From Planctomycetaceae bacterium (GTDB lineage: Bacteria > Planctomycetota > Planctomycetia > Pirellulales > Pirellulaceae): a DNA stretch of 64,000 nucleotides. The translations under genes were made by a program, and so were the position numbers. The notes beneath the pieces are model-generated. The model had not been told where the DNA came from and did no database searches. It saw only the letters and a program-made list of their open reading frames with translations. Shown here piece by piece: positions 7,767 to 17,433 of this stretch. The DNA lies in assembly GCA_012729315.1 (NCBI GenBank), contig JAAYDI010000063.1, positions 62,001 through 126,000 on the forward strand, written 5' to 3'. Positions within the stretch are counted from its first letter, which is position 1, and each line of letters begins with the position of its first letter.

Positions 7767-9122
7767 TTACACGTTATCCGGGGTCGGGTGGATCCAATCA
7801 CCGCGATAGGTTCGCGCGAGACGCCGATTGGCCTCGTCATCGCCGATAACGCGCCCGGCTGCAGCATCCCAACGGAGCTCGCGTCCGAGTTCCATTGACA
7901 GATTAGCCATGATGCAGCAGGCGGAGGAGATGTAACCCTGTTCGATGTCGGCCACGGGCAGCTGGCCATTCTGGCGCGCGGCCAGGAAGTTCCGCATGTG
8001 AGCGCGCGTGCCCGGTGCGGCGAACAGCTCCGTCGCCTTGTGCTGCACATCCTCGGGGTACTGCTCGCGTTCCTCCAGCGCTTTGCGGTGCTCCTTCGAG
8101 CCATTTCCTTTGGGGATGAAGTCGTACGACCACACGCTGAACTTGAGTGTCCCCTTATCGCCGTAGAGGGTCGCGCCCCAGGGATACTCGGGATCCGGGT
8201 TCTCGCCCCAGTTGCGCTGGTTCCAGACCACCTGCACATCTCCGTGGTCGAACAGTGCGGTCTGCGTATCGTGCAAATTGATGTTGGAGTCTGGGCTGCG
8301 CATGAGGCTCCCGCCGGTGGCGGCAACGCGTTTCGGCCAGCCGAGTTTCAGGAAATACCGCACGGCGTCGTACATGTGGACGCACAGGTCGCCGGTCTGG
8401 CCGTTGCTGAATTCGCGGCACGCGCGCCAGCTGCGCGGGTGGATTCCCGGGTTGAAGTCGCGCCAGGTGGCAGGTCCGACGTACATGTCCCAGTCGAGCG
8501 TTTCGGGTGGCTGGGTGTTGGGCGGAAAATCGCCTGGCCCGCCGTAGTAGCTGTGGATATCAACGTAGGCGACTTTGCCGAGCAGGCCGCTGTCAATGAA
8601 CTTCTCGCGCGCTTCCAGCAGGTGCGGCGTGCTGCGCCGCTGCAGCCCCACCTGCACGGTCCGCTTGTACTTGCGCGCCGCGGCCACCATCGCCTGGCCT
8701 TCCACCACGTCGTAGCAGATCGGCTTCTGCACGTAGACGTCGCAGCCCGCCTTACAGGCTTCGACCATCGGCAGGCAATGCCAGTGATCGGGGGTGCCGA
8801 TGAGCACAACCTCGGGACGCTGGTCCGCGAGCAGTTTCCGGTAATCGCCGAACGTGGGAGGCGACTTCCGGGAAGACTGCCGCTGCGCGACGAGTTCTGC
8901 CGCTTCGTTCACCAACTGGCGGTCCACGTCGCACAGCCCGACGACCTCGGCCGGCGCGACCTGCAGGAGATGAAACAGGTCCGTTTTGCCGTACCAGCCA
9001 CAACCGATCAGAGCCACGCGCAGCGGCTGGTCGGTGGCAGCGGCATAGGCCCGCGCATGCCAGGCGGCCAGCGACATCACCCCGCCCACGCCCGCTTTCA
9101 AAACATCACGCCGATTGATCAT
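7767..9122 (-). CDS. Tat-exported Gfo/Idh/MocA-family oxidoreductase
   Basis: 451 residues. It starts with a Tat signal (INRRDVLKAGVGG) ending near ARAYAAA, then the Rossmann strand LRVALIGCGWYGK and the family lysine motif as VYVQKPI. The C-terminal part (about 170-440) is the alpha/beta substrate domain with conserved YYGGPGDFPPN and WHVCREF-like segments. ATG 9122 is preceded by AGAGGAAC and puts the arginines at residues 4-5; longer readings to 9212 add a tail with no signal features. It is not closely similar to the other complete copy at 3130-4386, sharing only family motifs. It faces a divergent sialidase-like gene, suggesting periplasmic carbohydrate use. Confidence 0.87.
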   Translation of the reverse strand: MINRRDVLKAGVGGVMSLAAWHARAYAAATDQPLRVALIGCGWYGKTDLFHLLQVAPAEVVGLCDVDRQLVNEAAELVAQRQSSRKSPPTFGDYRKLLADQRPEVVLIGTPDHWHCLPMVEACKAGCDVYVQKPICYDVVEGQAMVAAARKYKRTVQVGLQRRSTPHLLEAREKFIDSGLLGKVAYVDIHSYYGGPGDFPPNTQPPETLDWDMYVGPATWRDFNPGIHPRSWRACREFSNGQTGDLCVHMYDAVRYFLKLGWPKRVAATGGSLMRSPDSNINLHDTQTALFDHGDVQVVWNQRNWGENPDPEYPWGATLYGDKGTLKFSVWSYDFIPKGNGSKEHRKALEEREQYPEDVQHKATELFAAPGTRAHMRNFLAARQNGQLPVADIEQGYISSACCIMANLSMELGRELRWDAAAGRVIGDDEANRRLARTYRGDWIHPTPDNV

Positions 9123-9316
9123 GATATGTTCCTCTTGTGCTGGAGTGTTCTCGGCTCGCCCGCCGGCAAGCCGTGGACCCGCAGACTGAATATGATAACA
9201 CGTTTTGCGCACAGCAACTCTAGATAGCCTGTTATTATGGTATCATGACCAGCGAGATCGGGGGCATCCCCGACGCGGCCAGCACACACGCGGACCAGAC
9301 CGCAGGAGGAACCCCA
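9123..9316. promoter_or_regulatory. Divergent promoter region between oxidoreductase and sialidase genes
   Basis: The 194 bases between the two divergent starts contain the only A+T-rich stretch nearby (about 9186-9245). An imperfect inverted repeat, ATGATAAC at 9192-9199 and GTTATTAT at 9231-9238, brackets it and could be an operator. No confident -35/-10 pair can be named. Confidence 0.25.
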
Positions 9317-10660
9317 ATGTACCGTTGTACCCGCATGTCGATCCGGAAGGCTATCCTGGTCCTGGCAATGAGCGGCGCCGTGGCGGGGATGACGCCGATG
9401 CCGCCCGTGGCGGCCGATGAAGCAGCGCTGCCCTGGCAGACCCATACGCCGATCGTGGTGGTCCAAAAGGAACTCTACCGCCAACATACCCGCCCGCGAG
9501 AAGCGCCCATGGCCGCGGTGACCTATGTGGGGCCGAACCTGGAACGGCGCGAGATGCAGGCCGAGGAAGTTGAGAGCGATGTGGCGTCCAACGTCCGCGC
9601 CCGCTGGTCGTCGGACAACGGGCGCACGTGGAGCGAGTTCGTCCCGGTGCAGCTCTCGAACAAAGTCGATTACGGCGGCGTGACAGTTTGGGAAGGTGAA
9701 GGGACGGGCGTCTTCGATCCCGGTGCGGGGGTCTTGGTGCAGGCCTGGCTGAGGCAGATTGTTGTCGACGGCCTGTTCCACTGCTTCACCTATACGCGCT
9801 ATTCGCGCGATCTGGGACACAGCTGGAGCCAGCCCCAGCAACTCCGGTACGAAGACGGCGGAGCCGATTTCGATGCGGCCGCGCCTCGGCACGCGGAATT
9901 CCTCGATCACAACGAGGGTTATTTCGGCAATAACCTGCTGGTCCGCGCCGATGGAACGCTGGTGCACGTCCTGGCGCACACCAACGCGCCGGGGGATCCG
10001 CGCAACAATCAACGCCCGTGGCGCATGGGCAGCGTCCTGTTCCTGGGACGCTGGAATGCGCAGCAGGGCGATTACGAATGGCAGCCGGGCGCTCGCGTGG
10101 AAATCTCCCCGGACGAGTCGGCGCGCGGACTGATGGAGCCGGAGGTGGCCGAACTGGCCGACGGTCGACTGCTGGTCGTGTGGCGCGGGTCCACCCACGG
10201 ATGGGACGGCAGCGTCGCGAAACTGCCGGGACGGAAGTTCTTCAGCGTGTCGGCCGACGGCGGTCGCACACTCACCCCGCCTGCCGTCTGGAAATACGAC
10301 GACGGCAGCGACTTCTACTCCCCCTCGTCGATTCACCGCATGATCCGGCACAGCGTCACGGGCAAGCTCTACTGGCTGGGCAACATCTCGGCGACGCCGC
10401 CTCGCGGCAACTTGCCACGCTATCCTCTGGTGATCGCGGAAGTGGATGAAGCGACCGCCACGCTGCGCAAGGCGACCGTGTCGGTCATCGACGATCGCCA
10501 GCCAGACCAGGGACCGGAAGTCCAGTTCTCGAATTTCTCGCTGCTCGAGGATCGCGAGACGCACGCGCTCGAGCTGTATCTCACTACCTACGGCCAGGCG
10601 CCGGACCCGGCCGACTGGGCGACCGCTGACTGTTTCCGGTACCTCATCAAAGTCCAGTGA
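9317..10660 (+). CDS. Exported sialidase/BNR-repeat glycosidase-like protein
   Basis: 447 residues with a Sec signal (about residues 1-33, ending PPVAADE) and a sialidase-type six-bladed propeller. Asp-box repeats are visible as SSDNGRTWSE, SRDLGHSWSQ and SADGGRTLT. Planctomycete members are usually annotated as exo-alpha-sialidase; the arginine triad of true sialidases cannot be assigned with certainty here, so the substrate may be another glycan. The start is well defined: AGGAGGA at 9304-9310 lies six bases before ATG 9317. Divergent from a Tat Gfo/Idh/MocA oxidoreductase, with which it may share regulation and substrate. Confidence 0.78.
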   Translation: MYRCTRMSIRKAILVLAMSGAVAGMTPMPPVAADEAALPWQTHTPIVVVQKELYRQHTRPREAPMAAVTYVGPNLERREMQAEEVESDVASNVRARWSSDNGRTWSEFVPVQLSNKVDYGGVTVWEGEGTGVFDPGAGVLVQAWLRQIVVDGLFHCFTYTRYSRDLGHSWSQPQQLRYEDGGADFDAAAPRHAEFLDHNEGYFGNNLLVRADGTLVHVLAHTNAPGDPRNNQRPWRMGSVLFLGRWNAQQGDYEWQPGARVEISPDESARGLMEPEVAELADGRLLVVWRGSTHGWDGSVAKLPGRKFFSVSADGGRTLTPPAVWKYDDGSDFYSPSSIHRMIRHSVTGKLYWLGNISATPPRGNLPRYPLVIAEVDEATATLRKATVSVIDDRQPDQGPEVQFSNFSLLEDRETHALELYLTTYGQAPDPADWATADCFRYLIKVQ

Positions 10661-10723
10661 CGCGCCGCGGTACCCCGAGTGACGCGAACGGAGGCACGAG
10701 CACAAGTACGCGCACACGACTGG

Positions 10724-12355
10724 TCAATGGGCACAGCCTGGCCCGACGGTCTGGAAGAAGTCGTGGCCTTTGTCGTCGATCAGGATGAAGGCCGGGAAGT
10801 CGACCACGTCGATTTTCCAGACCGCTTCCATCCCGAGTTCCTCGAATTCGAGCAGTTCGACGTGGCGGATATTCTCCTTGGCGAGGATCGCCGCGGGGCC
10901 GCCGATGCTGCCGAGATAAAAGCCGCCGTGCTTCTGGCAGGCGGCGGTCACCTGCGGGCCGCGATTGCCTTTGGCGATCATCACCAGGCTGCCGCCATGG
11001 CGCTGGAACAGCTCCACGTACTCGTCCATGCGGCTGGCGGTCGTGGGTCCGAACGAGCCGCTGGGAAACTGAGCCGGCTTCTTGGCCGGGCCGGCGTAGT
11101 ACACGGGATGGTCACGAAAATACGCCGGCAGCGGTTGCCCTGCCTCGAGTCGCTGCTTCAGTCTGGCGTGCGCCATGTCGCGCGCTACGACCAGTGGGCC
11201 GGACAGCAGCAGCCGGGTCGTGACAGGGTACTGTGTCAGGTCGGCCAGGATCTCGCGCATCGGCCGGCACAGATCGACGCGTACTGCGCCCTCATCACGG
11301 CACTGTCGCAGGGCTGCGGGGATGTACTTGAGGGGTTCGTACTCCAGCTGCTCAAGGTAGACCCCCTCGCGCGTAATCTTCCCCTTCGCCTGCCGGTCCG
11401 CGCTGCAGGAGACTCCGATGCCGACTGGCAGCGACGCGCCGTGACGCGGCAAGCGGATGACGCGCACGTCGAGCGCGAAGTACTTGCCGCCGAACTGAGC
11501 GCCAAGACCAGTCTGCTGCGATGACTCCAGCAGCCGTGCCTCGAGCTCCTGATCGCGAAACGCGCGACCGTGCGCGTTGCCGGTCGTGGGCAGGCTGTCG
11601 AGATACCTGGTCGACGCCAGCTTCACCGCCTTGAGATTGGCCTCGGCCGACGTGCCGCCGATGACGAATACCAGGTGGTAAGGGGGGCAGGCGGAAGTAC
11701 CCAGCAGCGCCATCTTCCGCGTCAGCGCCGCCACCAGCTTGCGAGGATCGAGCAGCGCGGGCGTTTCCTGAAACAAGAATGTCTTGTTGGCCGACCCCCC
11801 CCCTTTCGCCATGAACAGCAGTTCATAGTGGTCGCCGTCACACGCCAGCAGGTCGATCTGCGCCGGCAGGTTCGTGTGCGTGTTCCGCTCCTGCCACATC
11901 GTCAACGGAGCGGTCTGCGAATAACGCAGATTGTTCTCGGTGTACGCGGTATACACGCCGCGCGCCAACGCCTCCTCGTCACCCATCGACCAGACCGCGT
12001 GCCCCTTCTTGCCCAAAATGATCGCCGTACCAGTATCCTGGCAGAAGGGAAGTACCCCGGCGCTGGAGACCTCAGCATTCTTGAGCATGGTCAGCGCAAC
12101 CATCCGATCGTTGTCCGACGCCTCGGGGTCGTCCAGCACGGCCGCTACTTGCGCAAGATGTGCCGGGCGCAGAAAGAAGTTGATGTCGTGGAACGCCTGA
12201 GCCGACAGCAGCGTCAGCGCTTCCGGGGCCACGCACAGTAGCTCGTGCCCGTCCCAGCCGCGCACGGCGACATGCTCTTTGGAAATCAGCCGGTACTCAG
12301 TGTCGTCCGGTCCCAACTCGAACAACTGCTGGAAATGGAAAGGAATATTGGACAT
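10724..12355 (-). CDS. fumA: Class I (iron-sulfur) fumarate hydratase
   Basis: 543 residues; converts fumarate to L-malate in the TCA cycle with a [4Fe-4S] cluster as Lewis acid. The three cluster cysteines are Cys105 (LPFCQDTGT), Cys223 (TSACPPYHL) and Cys317 (GVSCSADR), almost identical in position to E. coli FumA (105, 224, 318). The C-terminal half carries the FumA beta-domain motifs [11 protein letters not shown] and MIAKGNRG. Alpha and beta parts are fused as in FumA/FumB rather than split. ATG 12355 gives the family's usual length; the open frame upstream to 12751 is not family-like. It appears monocistronic. Oxygen sensitivity is expected from the class. Confidence 0.95.
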   Translation of the reverse strand: MSNIPFHFQQLFELGPDDTEYRLISKEHVAVRGWDGHELLCVAPEALTLLSAQAFHDINFFLRPAHLAQVAAVLDDPEASDNDRMVALTMLKNAEVSSAGVLPFCQDTGTAIILGKKGHAVWSMGDEEALARGVYTAYTENNLRYSQTAPLTMWQERNTHTNLPAQIDLLACDGDHYELLFMAKGGGSANKTFLFQETPALLDPRKLVAALTRKMALLGTSACPPYHLVFVIGGTSAEANLKAVKLASTRYLDSLPTTGNAHGRAFRDQELEARLLESSQQTGLGAQFGGKYFALDVRVIRLPRHGASLPVGIGVSCSADRQAKGKITREGVYLEQLEYEPLKYIPAALRQCRDEGAVRVDLCRPMREILADLTQYPVTTRLLLSGPLVVARDMAHARLKQRLEAGQPLPAYFRDHPVYYAGPAKKPAQFPSGSFGPTTASRMDEYVELFQRHGGSLVMIAKGNRGPQVTAACQKHGGFYLGSIGGPAAILAKENIRHVELLEFEELGMEAVWKIDVVDFPAFILIDDKGHDFFQTVGPGCAH

Positions 12356-12663
12356 GTCAGCACACCCTGGCAAGCGAGCAACGCACGATCTCCGCCGCGG
12401 AATTGTAACCCACGCCGCGCGCGGGAACAGCCCGGTTCGGCCGCGGCCGGTATCACCGCGGCGAACGCGCGCGGCCCGCTCAGCCGACTGCACTTTGTGA
12501 AACGCCTTCGGCGTATCGTGCGCAATTGGGCGTTGCGTCATACCAGCGGGGGAGTAGAATGCTTGTGGGTCACCGCCAAGGGTACATCTTCCTTTTTCCG
12601 GTAATACCGAACGGCAATTCCGTGCGCGCTCCCCAGCGAAAACGGCCGCAATCGAAAGGTTCC

Positions 12664-13965
12664 ATGAGCAACCTTCACTTTGATTTCGAATGGCAGGATC
12701 CGGCGGGAGCCAGAGGTGAGGAGCTGCGCGCAACATGGGCGTCGCTGTCAATCCTGATTGACGGCAGTCCAGTCACTGAGTTGCAGGACAAACAGACAAA
12801 GGCAGTCCGACACCGCGTTTTCCTTCCGTTATTTCCGCTGGCCGAATGGCTTGCCGACAACTGGTGGTTCCTTCGATCTGAAATTGAACGGCCGGACGCT
12901 GCGGCAAGCTGTGAGTTCGATCGCAGACACAATATTCGCTGGGCGCGCGAGGGCTACGTTCTGCCCTCGCTGCGTTTCGTGAGGCTTGGGAGCAACGTTG
13001 AGGCCCGTTGGCAACCGCTTGACATCGCCGATGCACGAATCCGGTTTCTGGCGAGTGGAGATGCGATTCTACCTGACATCGCCTTCTTTCAGACGCTACA
13101 CGAGTTTGTGAGCGCTGTTGTCACGAGACTCGATGACATGGGAGTCCCTGGGACAACGCTGCACGAGCAATGGCGGGCAATCCAGGAAGCGGATCCTGAC
13201 GAGCGGGAGTTCTGCGATGCTGCCGCACGGCTTGGCAAAGATCCCTACGCCGCTGACTCTCAACTTGAGGCAGCGATTCTGGACGTATCCAGAATGATTC
13301 GTCCCGAACTCCTCGACGATTTTCTATCCCTGACGGCCGTTGAGCATTTGCGCACACAGGCATCCGCACTGGCGACCGCTTCTGAATCCATCGCATCAGA
13401 TGCCGACAACATCGACGCTTTGGCCGCGGTACGAAGTCGGGCGCCATCATGGGTATTGGGCACGGCTTCGTGGGAGACCGGTTACCGCTTTGCCTCGGCG
13501 CTGCGAGCGAGGTTGAACGGTTCGGGCTGGAAGTCACATTCGCTCGACGAATTGGCCGGGTATCTGAGTATCGATCAACTCGGACACTGTCTGCTGCCGG
13601 AAACCGGCGAGTGCGGATTTCTCGATGCACTGACTGGATCAAACCAACGGCGCAATCCTAAGTTTCTTATCGAAAAGCGGCGAGAGGACTCGCGACAGTT
13701 TGCATTCTGCCGGGCGCTGTTCGAGCACTTGACGTTACCTCGTGATTCCTTTGCGGCCGTGTCCAGGCTGCGAACTGATCGTCAGCAGATGAATCGCGCT
13801 TTTGCCGCTGAGTTTCTCGCCCCCCACGAGATGTTGAAGAGTGACTTGTCTGGAGCGGTGATTGGAGAAGATGAGATCGACGATCTGGCGGTCGCTTATG
13901 GAGTGTCGGCGTTCGTGGTCAGGCATCAGATTGAGAACCACCGGCTCGCCCGAGTTTCATCCTGA
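12664..13965 (+). CDS. ImmA/IrrE-like protein with a degenerate peptidase site
   Basis: 433 residues. The C-terminal 100 residues have the layout of ImmA/IrrE metallopeptidases: [13 protein letters not shown] where the family normally has F-x-x-A-HExxH, then [18 protein letters not shown], then a helix pair ending [19 protein letters not shown]. The zinc ligands are not in place: the HExxH positions read R-A-L-F-E. The N-terminal 300 residues, with [16 protein letters not shown], match no family I can name, and there is no N-terminal helix-turn-helix as in phage-type ImmA regulators. The start at 12664 follows GAAAGG. The gene is less G+C-rich than its neighbours and has no partner, so it may be accessory. 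Catalysis is doubtful; a binding or sensing role is possible. Confidence 0.6.
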   Translation: MSNLHFDFEWQDPAGARGEELRATWASLSILIDGSPVTELQDKQTKAVRHRVFLPLFPLAEWLADNWWFLRSEIERPDAAASCEFDRRHNIRWAREGYVLPSLRFVRLGSNVEARWQPLDIADARIRFLASGDAILPDIAFFQTLHEFVSAVVTRLDDMGVPGTTLHEQWRAIQEADPDEREFCDAAARLGKDPYAADSQLEAAILDVSRMIRPELLDDFLSLTAVEHLRTQASALATASESIASDADNIDALAAVRSRAPSWVLGTASWETGYRFASALRARLNGSGWKSHSLDELAGYLSIDQLGHCLLPETGECGFLDALTGSNQRRNPKFLIEKRREDSRQFAFCRALFEHLTLPRDSFAAVSRLRTDRQQMNRAFAAEFLAPHEMLKSDLSGAVIGEDEIDDLAVAYGVSAFVVRHQIENHRLARVSS

Positions 13966-14218
13966 CGAGACGCGCGTGGGGAACGACCCGCATTTGCTTG
14001 CCAGCCTCTCTCCTTGCTCCTGCGGTCTCCTCTCTCCTTTCTCACAACCACCCCACGGGCCGGAGTCAGAGTGTCTGTTTCTGATTCGTTTCTGATTGGG
14101 ACAAGACGACAACTGGCCGGCGAGCGTCACCGCCAGGTACAGCCTTGCCGTGGAAACGCGCCAATGTGCCAATGTCATGCCGAGCTTCTGAGTACGCCGA
14201 AGGCGTTACACTCCACAG

Positions 14219-14253
14219 CCCAGGGTGCGCCGCGTTTCGCGGCGCACCCTGGG
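14219..14253. repeat. Perfect 16-bp stem-loop with TTT loop
   Basis: CCCAGGGTGCGCCGCG pairs perfectly with CGCGGCGCACCCTGGG around the loop TTT (14235-14237). It is preceded by ACGCCGAAGGCGTTACACTCCA. No U-run follows on either strand, so it is not a simple terminator. Elements of this kind, with a 'CCCAGGGT...ACCCTGGG' hairpin after an 'ACGCCGAAGGCGT' motif, are common in planctomycete intergenic DNA (from memory). Confidence 0.65.
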
Positions 14254-14301
14254 GTGGGGAACCGTCCACGAAGGGTCGGCCGAGCCGTGAGGTGGCCAAG
14301 T

Positions 14302-14411
14302 AACCGGCGGTTTCCGAGGCCGCAACAAGCCGCGCGTGGCGTCGTGTGCGGCACGTGCCGCAGGAGACGGGCCACGGTTTGTTTCGGTCTCGGTCCCGGA
14401 AACCGCCGGTT
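14302..14411. repeat. Long inverted repeat (15-bp perfect outer arms)
   Basis: AACCGGCGGTTTCCG at 14302-14316 is repeated exactly in inverted form at 14397-14411. Pairing continues imperfectly inward (GAGGCCGCAACAA against TTTGTTTCGGTCTC), so the 110 bases could form one long hairpin. It lies in the 795-base gap (13966-14760) between the ImmA-like gene and the CorC-like gene, which shows no convincing gene. Confidence 0.6.
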
Positions 14412-14760
14412 CAGCGCGGCATCTGCGGCTCGACCGGCATGCCGGGATGTCGGGTGAGGGCACCTTCTCGAGGTTCGCGCCGCCGTCGCGGACCCGGCCC
14501 GGGACCACGTACACCCGTTGCATGGTGGGCAACCTTTTCCGTCTGGATCTCGACGCACGTCCGGCGACACCTGCAGCAGATGCCAGCGTACGATGAAGAT
14601 CGGGGCCGGAACAAGCAAGCGAAACGAAAAAAACGGCAGTGGTGGTCCCGGGTGGCGACGAGCCGAGCGAAAGGTATTATCATGGCGTCCAATCAGGTTC
14701 CTCCCGTGTGGGGTATCATACGAGTGGGAACGGGATTGGGCGCGGGGTGGACGAAACGGC

Positions 14761-16167
14761 ATGGGCATTATGGAAAACTGGGTGCAAAGCTCGATCTATC
14801 TGGCGACGGCTGCCGGGATGGTCCTGTTCAACGCGTTTTTCGTTGCCGCCGAGTTTGGCCTGGTGAAGGTGCGGGGAAGTCGGCTCGAGGAGCTGGCGAA
14901 GGAGGGGAAGCCCTTCGCCAGCACGGCCTGTTGGCTGGGGGCGCGGCTCGATACGTCCCTGTCCGCCTGCCAGTTGGGCATCACGATAGGCTCCCTGGGC
15001 TTGGGCTGGGTGGGCGAACCGGCGTTTGCCGGGCTGCTGAAGCCGGCATTTGTTGCGTTGGGAGTCACCTCCCCCACGGCGCTGCGCACGTCCACGATCG
15101 TGGTGGCCTTTACGATCATCACGGCGTTGCACCTGATCATTGGCGAGCAGGCGCCGAAGATCTACGCCATCCGCCGTCCGGAATCTGTCGCGATCTGGTG
15201 CGCGGTGCCGCTGAAGGTCTTCTACGTGTTGTCCTACCCCTTCCTGATGGCCTTGACCCTGACCACGTCATGGGTGCTGCGGCTGGTGGGGATTGAGTCC
15301 ACATCGGAGGAGGACGTCCCGCACAGCGAGGCGGAGATTCGGGCCCTGGTGCGGCAGTCGCACATCCATGGCGAACTGACCCGCGCCGAACACCGGTTGA
15401 TCCACGCCATCTTTGAGTTTGACGACATGATCTGCCGGCGCGTCATGGTTCCGCGCCGCGACGCCGTGTTCCTGGACGTTGAGCAGTCGTTTATCGAGTG
15501 TCTGGAGATCATCAACCGCACGAAGCACTCGCGCTATCCGCTCTGCGAAGATTCGCTGGAACGTGTCGTCGGCATTGTGCATGTGAAGGATCTGGTGGGG
15601 GTGGACCCGAACCTGCCCGTTGATCTACGGAAATTCGCGCGTCCACCGCATCACGTTCCTGAAACGATGCCGATGAGTCAGTTGCTGCGGCACTTCCAGC
15701 GAACCCATCAACTGATGGCGCTGGTGGTGGACGAATATGGCACGATCGTCGGTGTGGTCACGTTGGAGAACGTGATGGAGCAGATCGTCGGGTCGGTGGA
15801 GGATGAGTTTGACCGGGAACCGCCACCGATCACCGCGGAGGGTGAGGGGCAGTTTGTGGTGCTGGGCAGTGCGCCTGTCGAAACCGTCAACGAGCAGCTC
15901 GGGCTGCAGTTGGTCGGCGAGGATGTGGACACGATTGCCGGCGCGCTGGTGGAGCGCATGGGGCGGTTGCTGGAGAAGGGGGATCGGATCGACCTGGAAG
16001 GTGCGCAGGCCGAGGTGATCGAAGTGGAGGGTGCCCGGGCGAAGCAGATCCGCATCAAGCTCCAGCCGGGGAGCGAGCGGCCGAAGGACGCGGAGGACGG
16101 GCGGGAGTCCGCCGACTGGCGGCTGGAAGACGCTGCCGATGACGAGCTACCGGACGACGAGGAGTGA
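14761..16167 (+). CDS. CNNM/CorC-type transporter (DUF21-CBS-CBS-CorC domains)
   Basis: 468 residues. Three or four hydrophobic helices in the first 170 residues form the DUF21/CNNM membrane domain (YLATAAGMVLFNAFFVAAEF, then VVAFTIITALHLIIGE with the conserved IGEQAPK). A CBS pair follows at about 210-340 (VMVPRRDAVFLD; LMALVVDEYGTIVGVVTLE), then the CorC/HlyC C-terminal domain from about 365 and an acidic tail ending DDELPDDEE. Family members are linked to Mg2+/Co2+ efflux or export, with ATP binding in the CBS pair. ATG 14761 and ATG 14770 are both possible starts; no strong ribosome site separates them. Convergent with the next gene. Confidence 0.88.
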   Translation: MGIMENWVQSSIYLATAAGMVLFNAFFVAAEFGLVKVRGSRLEELAKEGKPFASTACWLGARLDTSLSACQLGITIGSLGLGWVGEPAFAGLLKPAFVALGVTSPTALRTSTIVVAFTIITALHLIIGEQAPKIYAIRRPESVAIWCAVPLKVFYVLSYPFLMALTLTTSWVLRLVGIESTSEEDVPHSEAEIRALVRQSHIHGELTRAEHRLIHAIFEFDDMICRRVMVPRRDAVFLDVEQSFIECLEIINRTKHSRYPLCEDSLERVVGIVHVKDLVGVDPNLPVDLRKFARPPHHVPETMPMSQLLRHFQRTHQLMALVVDEYGTIVGVVTLENVMEQIVGSVEDEFDREPPPITAEGEGQFVVLGSAPVETVNEQLGLQLVGEDVDTIAGALVERMGRLLEKGDRIDLEGAQAEVIEVEGARAKQIRIKLQPGSERPKDAEDGRESADWRLEDAADDELPDDEE

Positions 16168-16215
16168 ATGGGCATCCCGGCCGCAAGTGGAAGTGCTTGC
16201 TGGCGACCGGCGAAA

Positions 16216-17325
16216 TCAGTTTGCGTCGAAGAGTGGAGTTCGGAAGTTCGTGGTAGTGGTGGTAGTGGTCGTATGCGGTCCGCGTGCGTCCTTGATGCCA
16301 AGCACGGAGGAGACGGGGATGGTCTTCCCGTCGCCTTGCAGCGCTCCGTCGAACCCCGCTTCGTAGATCATCCGGGTGCAGTCATCCACGGAGAGTCCCA
16401 GATTCTGGGAGGTCTCGATGCTTTCATCGCGCGGATTGGCGCCGATCTCGGCGTACACGGAATTCGCGCCCGACGTCAAGCAGATCAAGTTTGGCTCGTG
16501 CGCCCCGATGAAGATGATCGCGGGGTCAGCGAGCGCGGCTAGCGCCGAGACGGCGACGATCTGCGCAAGTCGCAGTTCCGTGATCTGCCCGCGAGCGGCA
16601 ATCGGACTGTTCGGCAGAAAGACGCGCCGCATCGCCGCGCAATAGCTGGGACGAAGGCTCATTCCGAACAGGATGTGGTCGGCGAGTTCTTCGGGCGTGT
16701 GCTCCGGCCCGATCGGCTCGCAACAGAATCCCCACCTCAACCCGGCCTCCTGAATGTTGCGGACGGTCCGAATTCGTTCTTCGCGGTCGAGCCGGGTGTC
16801 AATTCCTTCCCGCAGCCGTATCTGGTGGTAGGCCCCCGAGGCGCCGGCGGCTTTCAATTCCTTGGCCTGCTCTGCGGTAATATCGCCTACGTTCGCCGAG
16901 ATGCGGACGTAGGCGGGAACGGCCGCGCGGACGGCGGCCAGCAAATCGAGAAAACGCCTGAAGTCGAACTGGTGCATCGACATCAGAGAGACTCCGCTCA
17001 GTACGCCGTTGCTGGTGAGCGTTGTCGCGTGCTCGACCACTTCTTCCGTGGACATTTCCACGCGGGGCAGGTGGAAGTGCGCGGCGCTGAACGCGCAGAA
17101 CACGCAGTCTCCGTCGCACGGCGAGGCGGCATACCCGATCTGCCCGCTAACCACGGCCAGATTGCGAGACCGCTCGCGCGTGATCCGGTTCGCGACGGCC
17201 CGGATGATCCCTGATTCAAGCGAGTGTTCGGGATAGCGGAGGAGGTGGACCATTTCGTCGCGCGCCGGAGCCTTGCCGTCCAAAGCGCGCTCAAGGACTC
17301 CTTGGGTCTGCGCGGGCACCTGCAT
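16216..17325 (-). CDS. BioB-like radical SAM protein (paralogue 1)
   Basis: 369 residues. The radical SAM cluster motif CxxxCxxC is Cys70, Cys74, Cys77 (PCDGDCVFCAFS), set in a BioB/HydE-type TIM barrel. Conserved blocks shared with the protein at 18891-19850 are IRLREGIDT, EPIGPEHTPEEL and a C-terminal GANSVYAEIGANPRD. Biotin synthase's auxiliary [2Fe-2S] ligands cannot be matched, so it is not simply BioB; the substrate is unknown. ATG 17325 follows AGGA. The C-terminus carries eight threonines in a row (residues 352-359), coded by ACN codons at 16249-16272. It lies 108 bases downstream of the DUF1559 gene on the same strand. Confidence 0.8.
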   Translation of the reverse strand: MQVPAQTQGVLERALDGKAPARDEMVHLLRYPEHSLESGIIRAVANRITRERSRNLAVVSGQIGYAASPCDGDCVFCAFSAAHFHLPRVEMSTEEVVEHATTLTSNGVLSGVSLMSMHQFDFRRFLDLLAAVRAAVPAYVRISANVGDITAEQAKELKAAGASGAYHQIRLREGIDTRLDREERIRTVRNIQEAGLRWGFCCEPIGPEHTPEELADHILFGMSLRPSYCAAMRRVFLPNSPIAARGQITELRLAQIVAVSALAALADPAIIFIGAHEPNLICLTSGANSVYAEIGANPRDESIETSQNLGLSVDDCTRMIYEAGFDGALQGDGKTIPVSSVLGIKDARGPHTTTTTTTTNFRTPLFDAN

Positions 17326-17433
17326 GATGATTGTCCTTCGATCGGTTGGATGCTGAGAAGTACAAGGTGGGTTTATCGGAGGGGAACGCAAACTGCAGGA
17401 GTGGCGGGGAAAGGGACGCATTTCGGGAGACGT

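Noticed and set aside
9119-10717. 532-codon minus-strand frame opposite the sialidase gene
   Set aside because: It is a shadow of the sialidase gene; composition is His/Arg/Val-rich with no domain, and the plus strand has a signal peptide, Asp boxes and a strong ribosome site.
12356-12751. Upstream extension of the fumarase frame
   Set aside because: The added 132 codons are unlike any fumarase and would overlap the divergent gene's leader; ATG 12355 gives the three cluster cysteines at family positions.
14219-14253. Hairpin considered as a transcription terminator
   Set aside because: No T-run follows on either strand and it lies more than 250 bases from the nearest stop codon.
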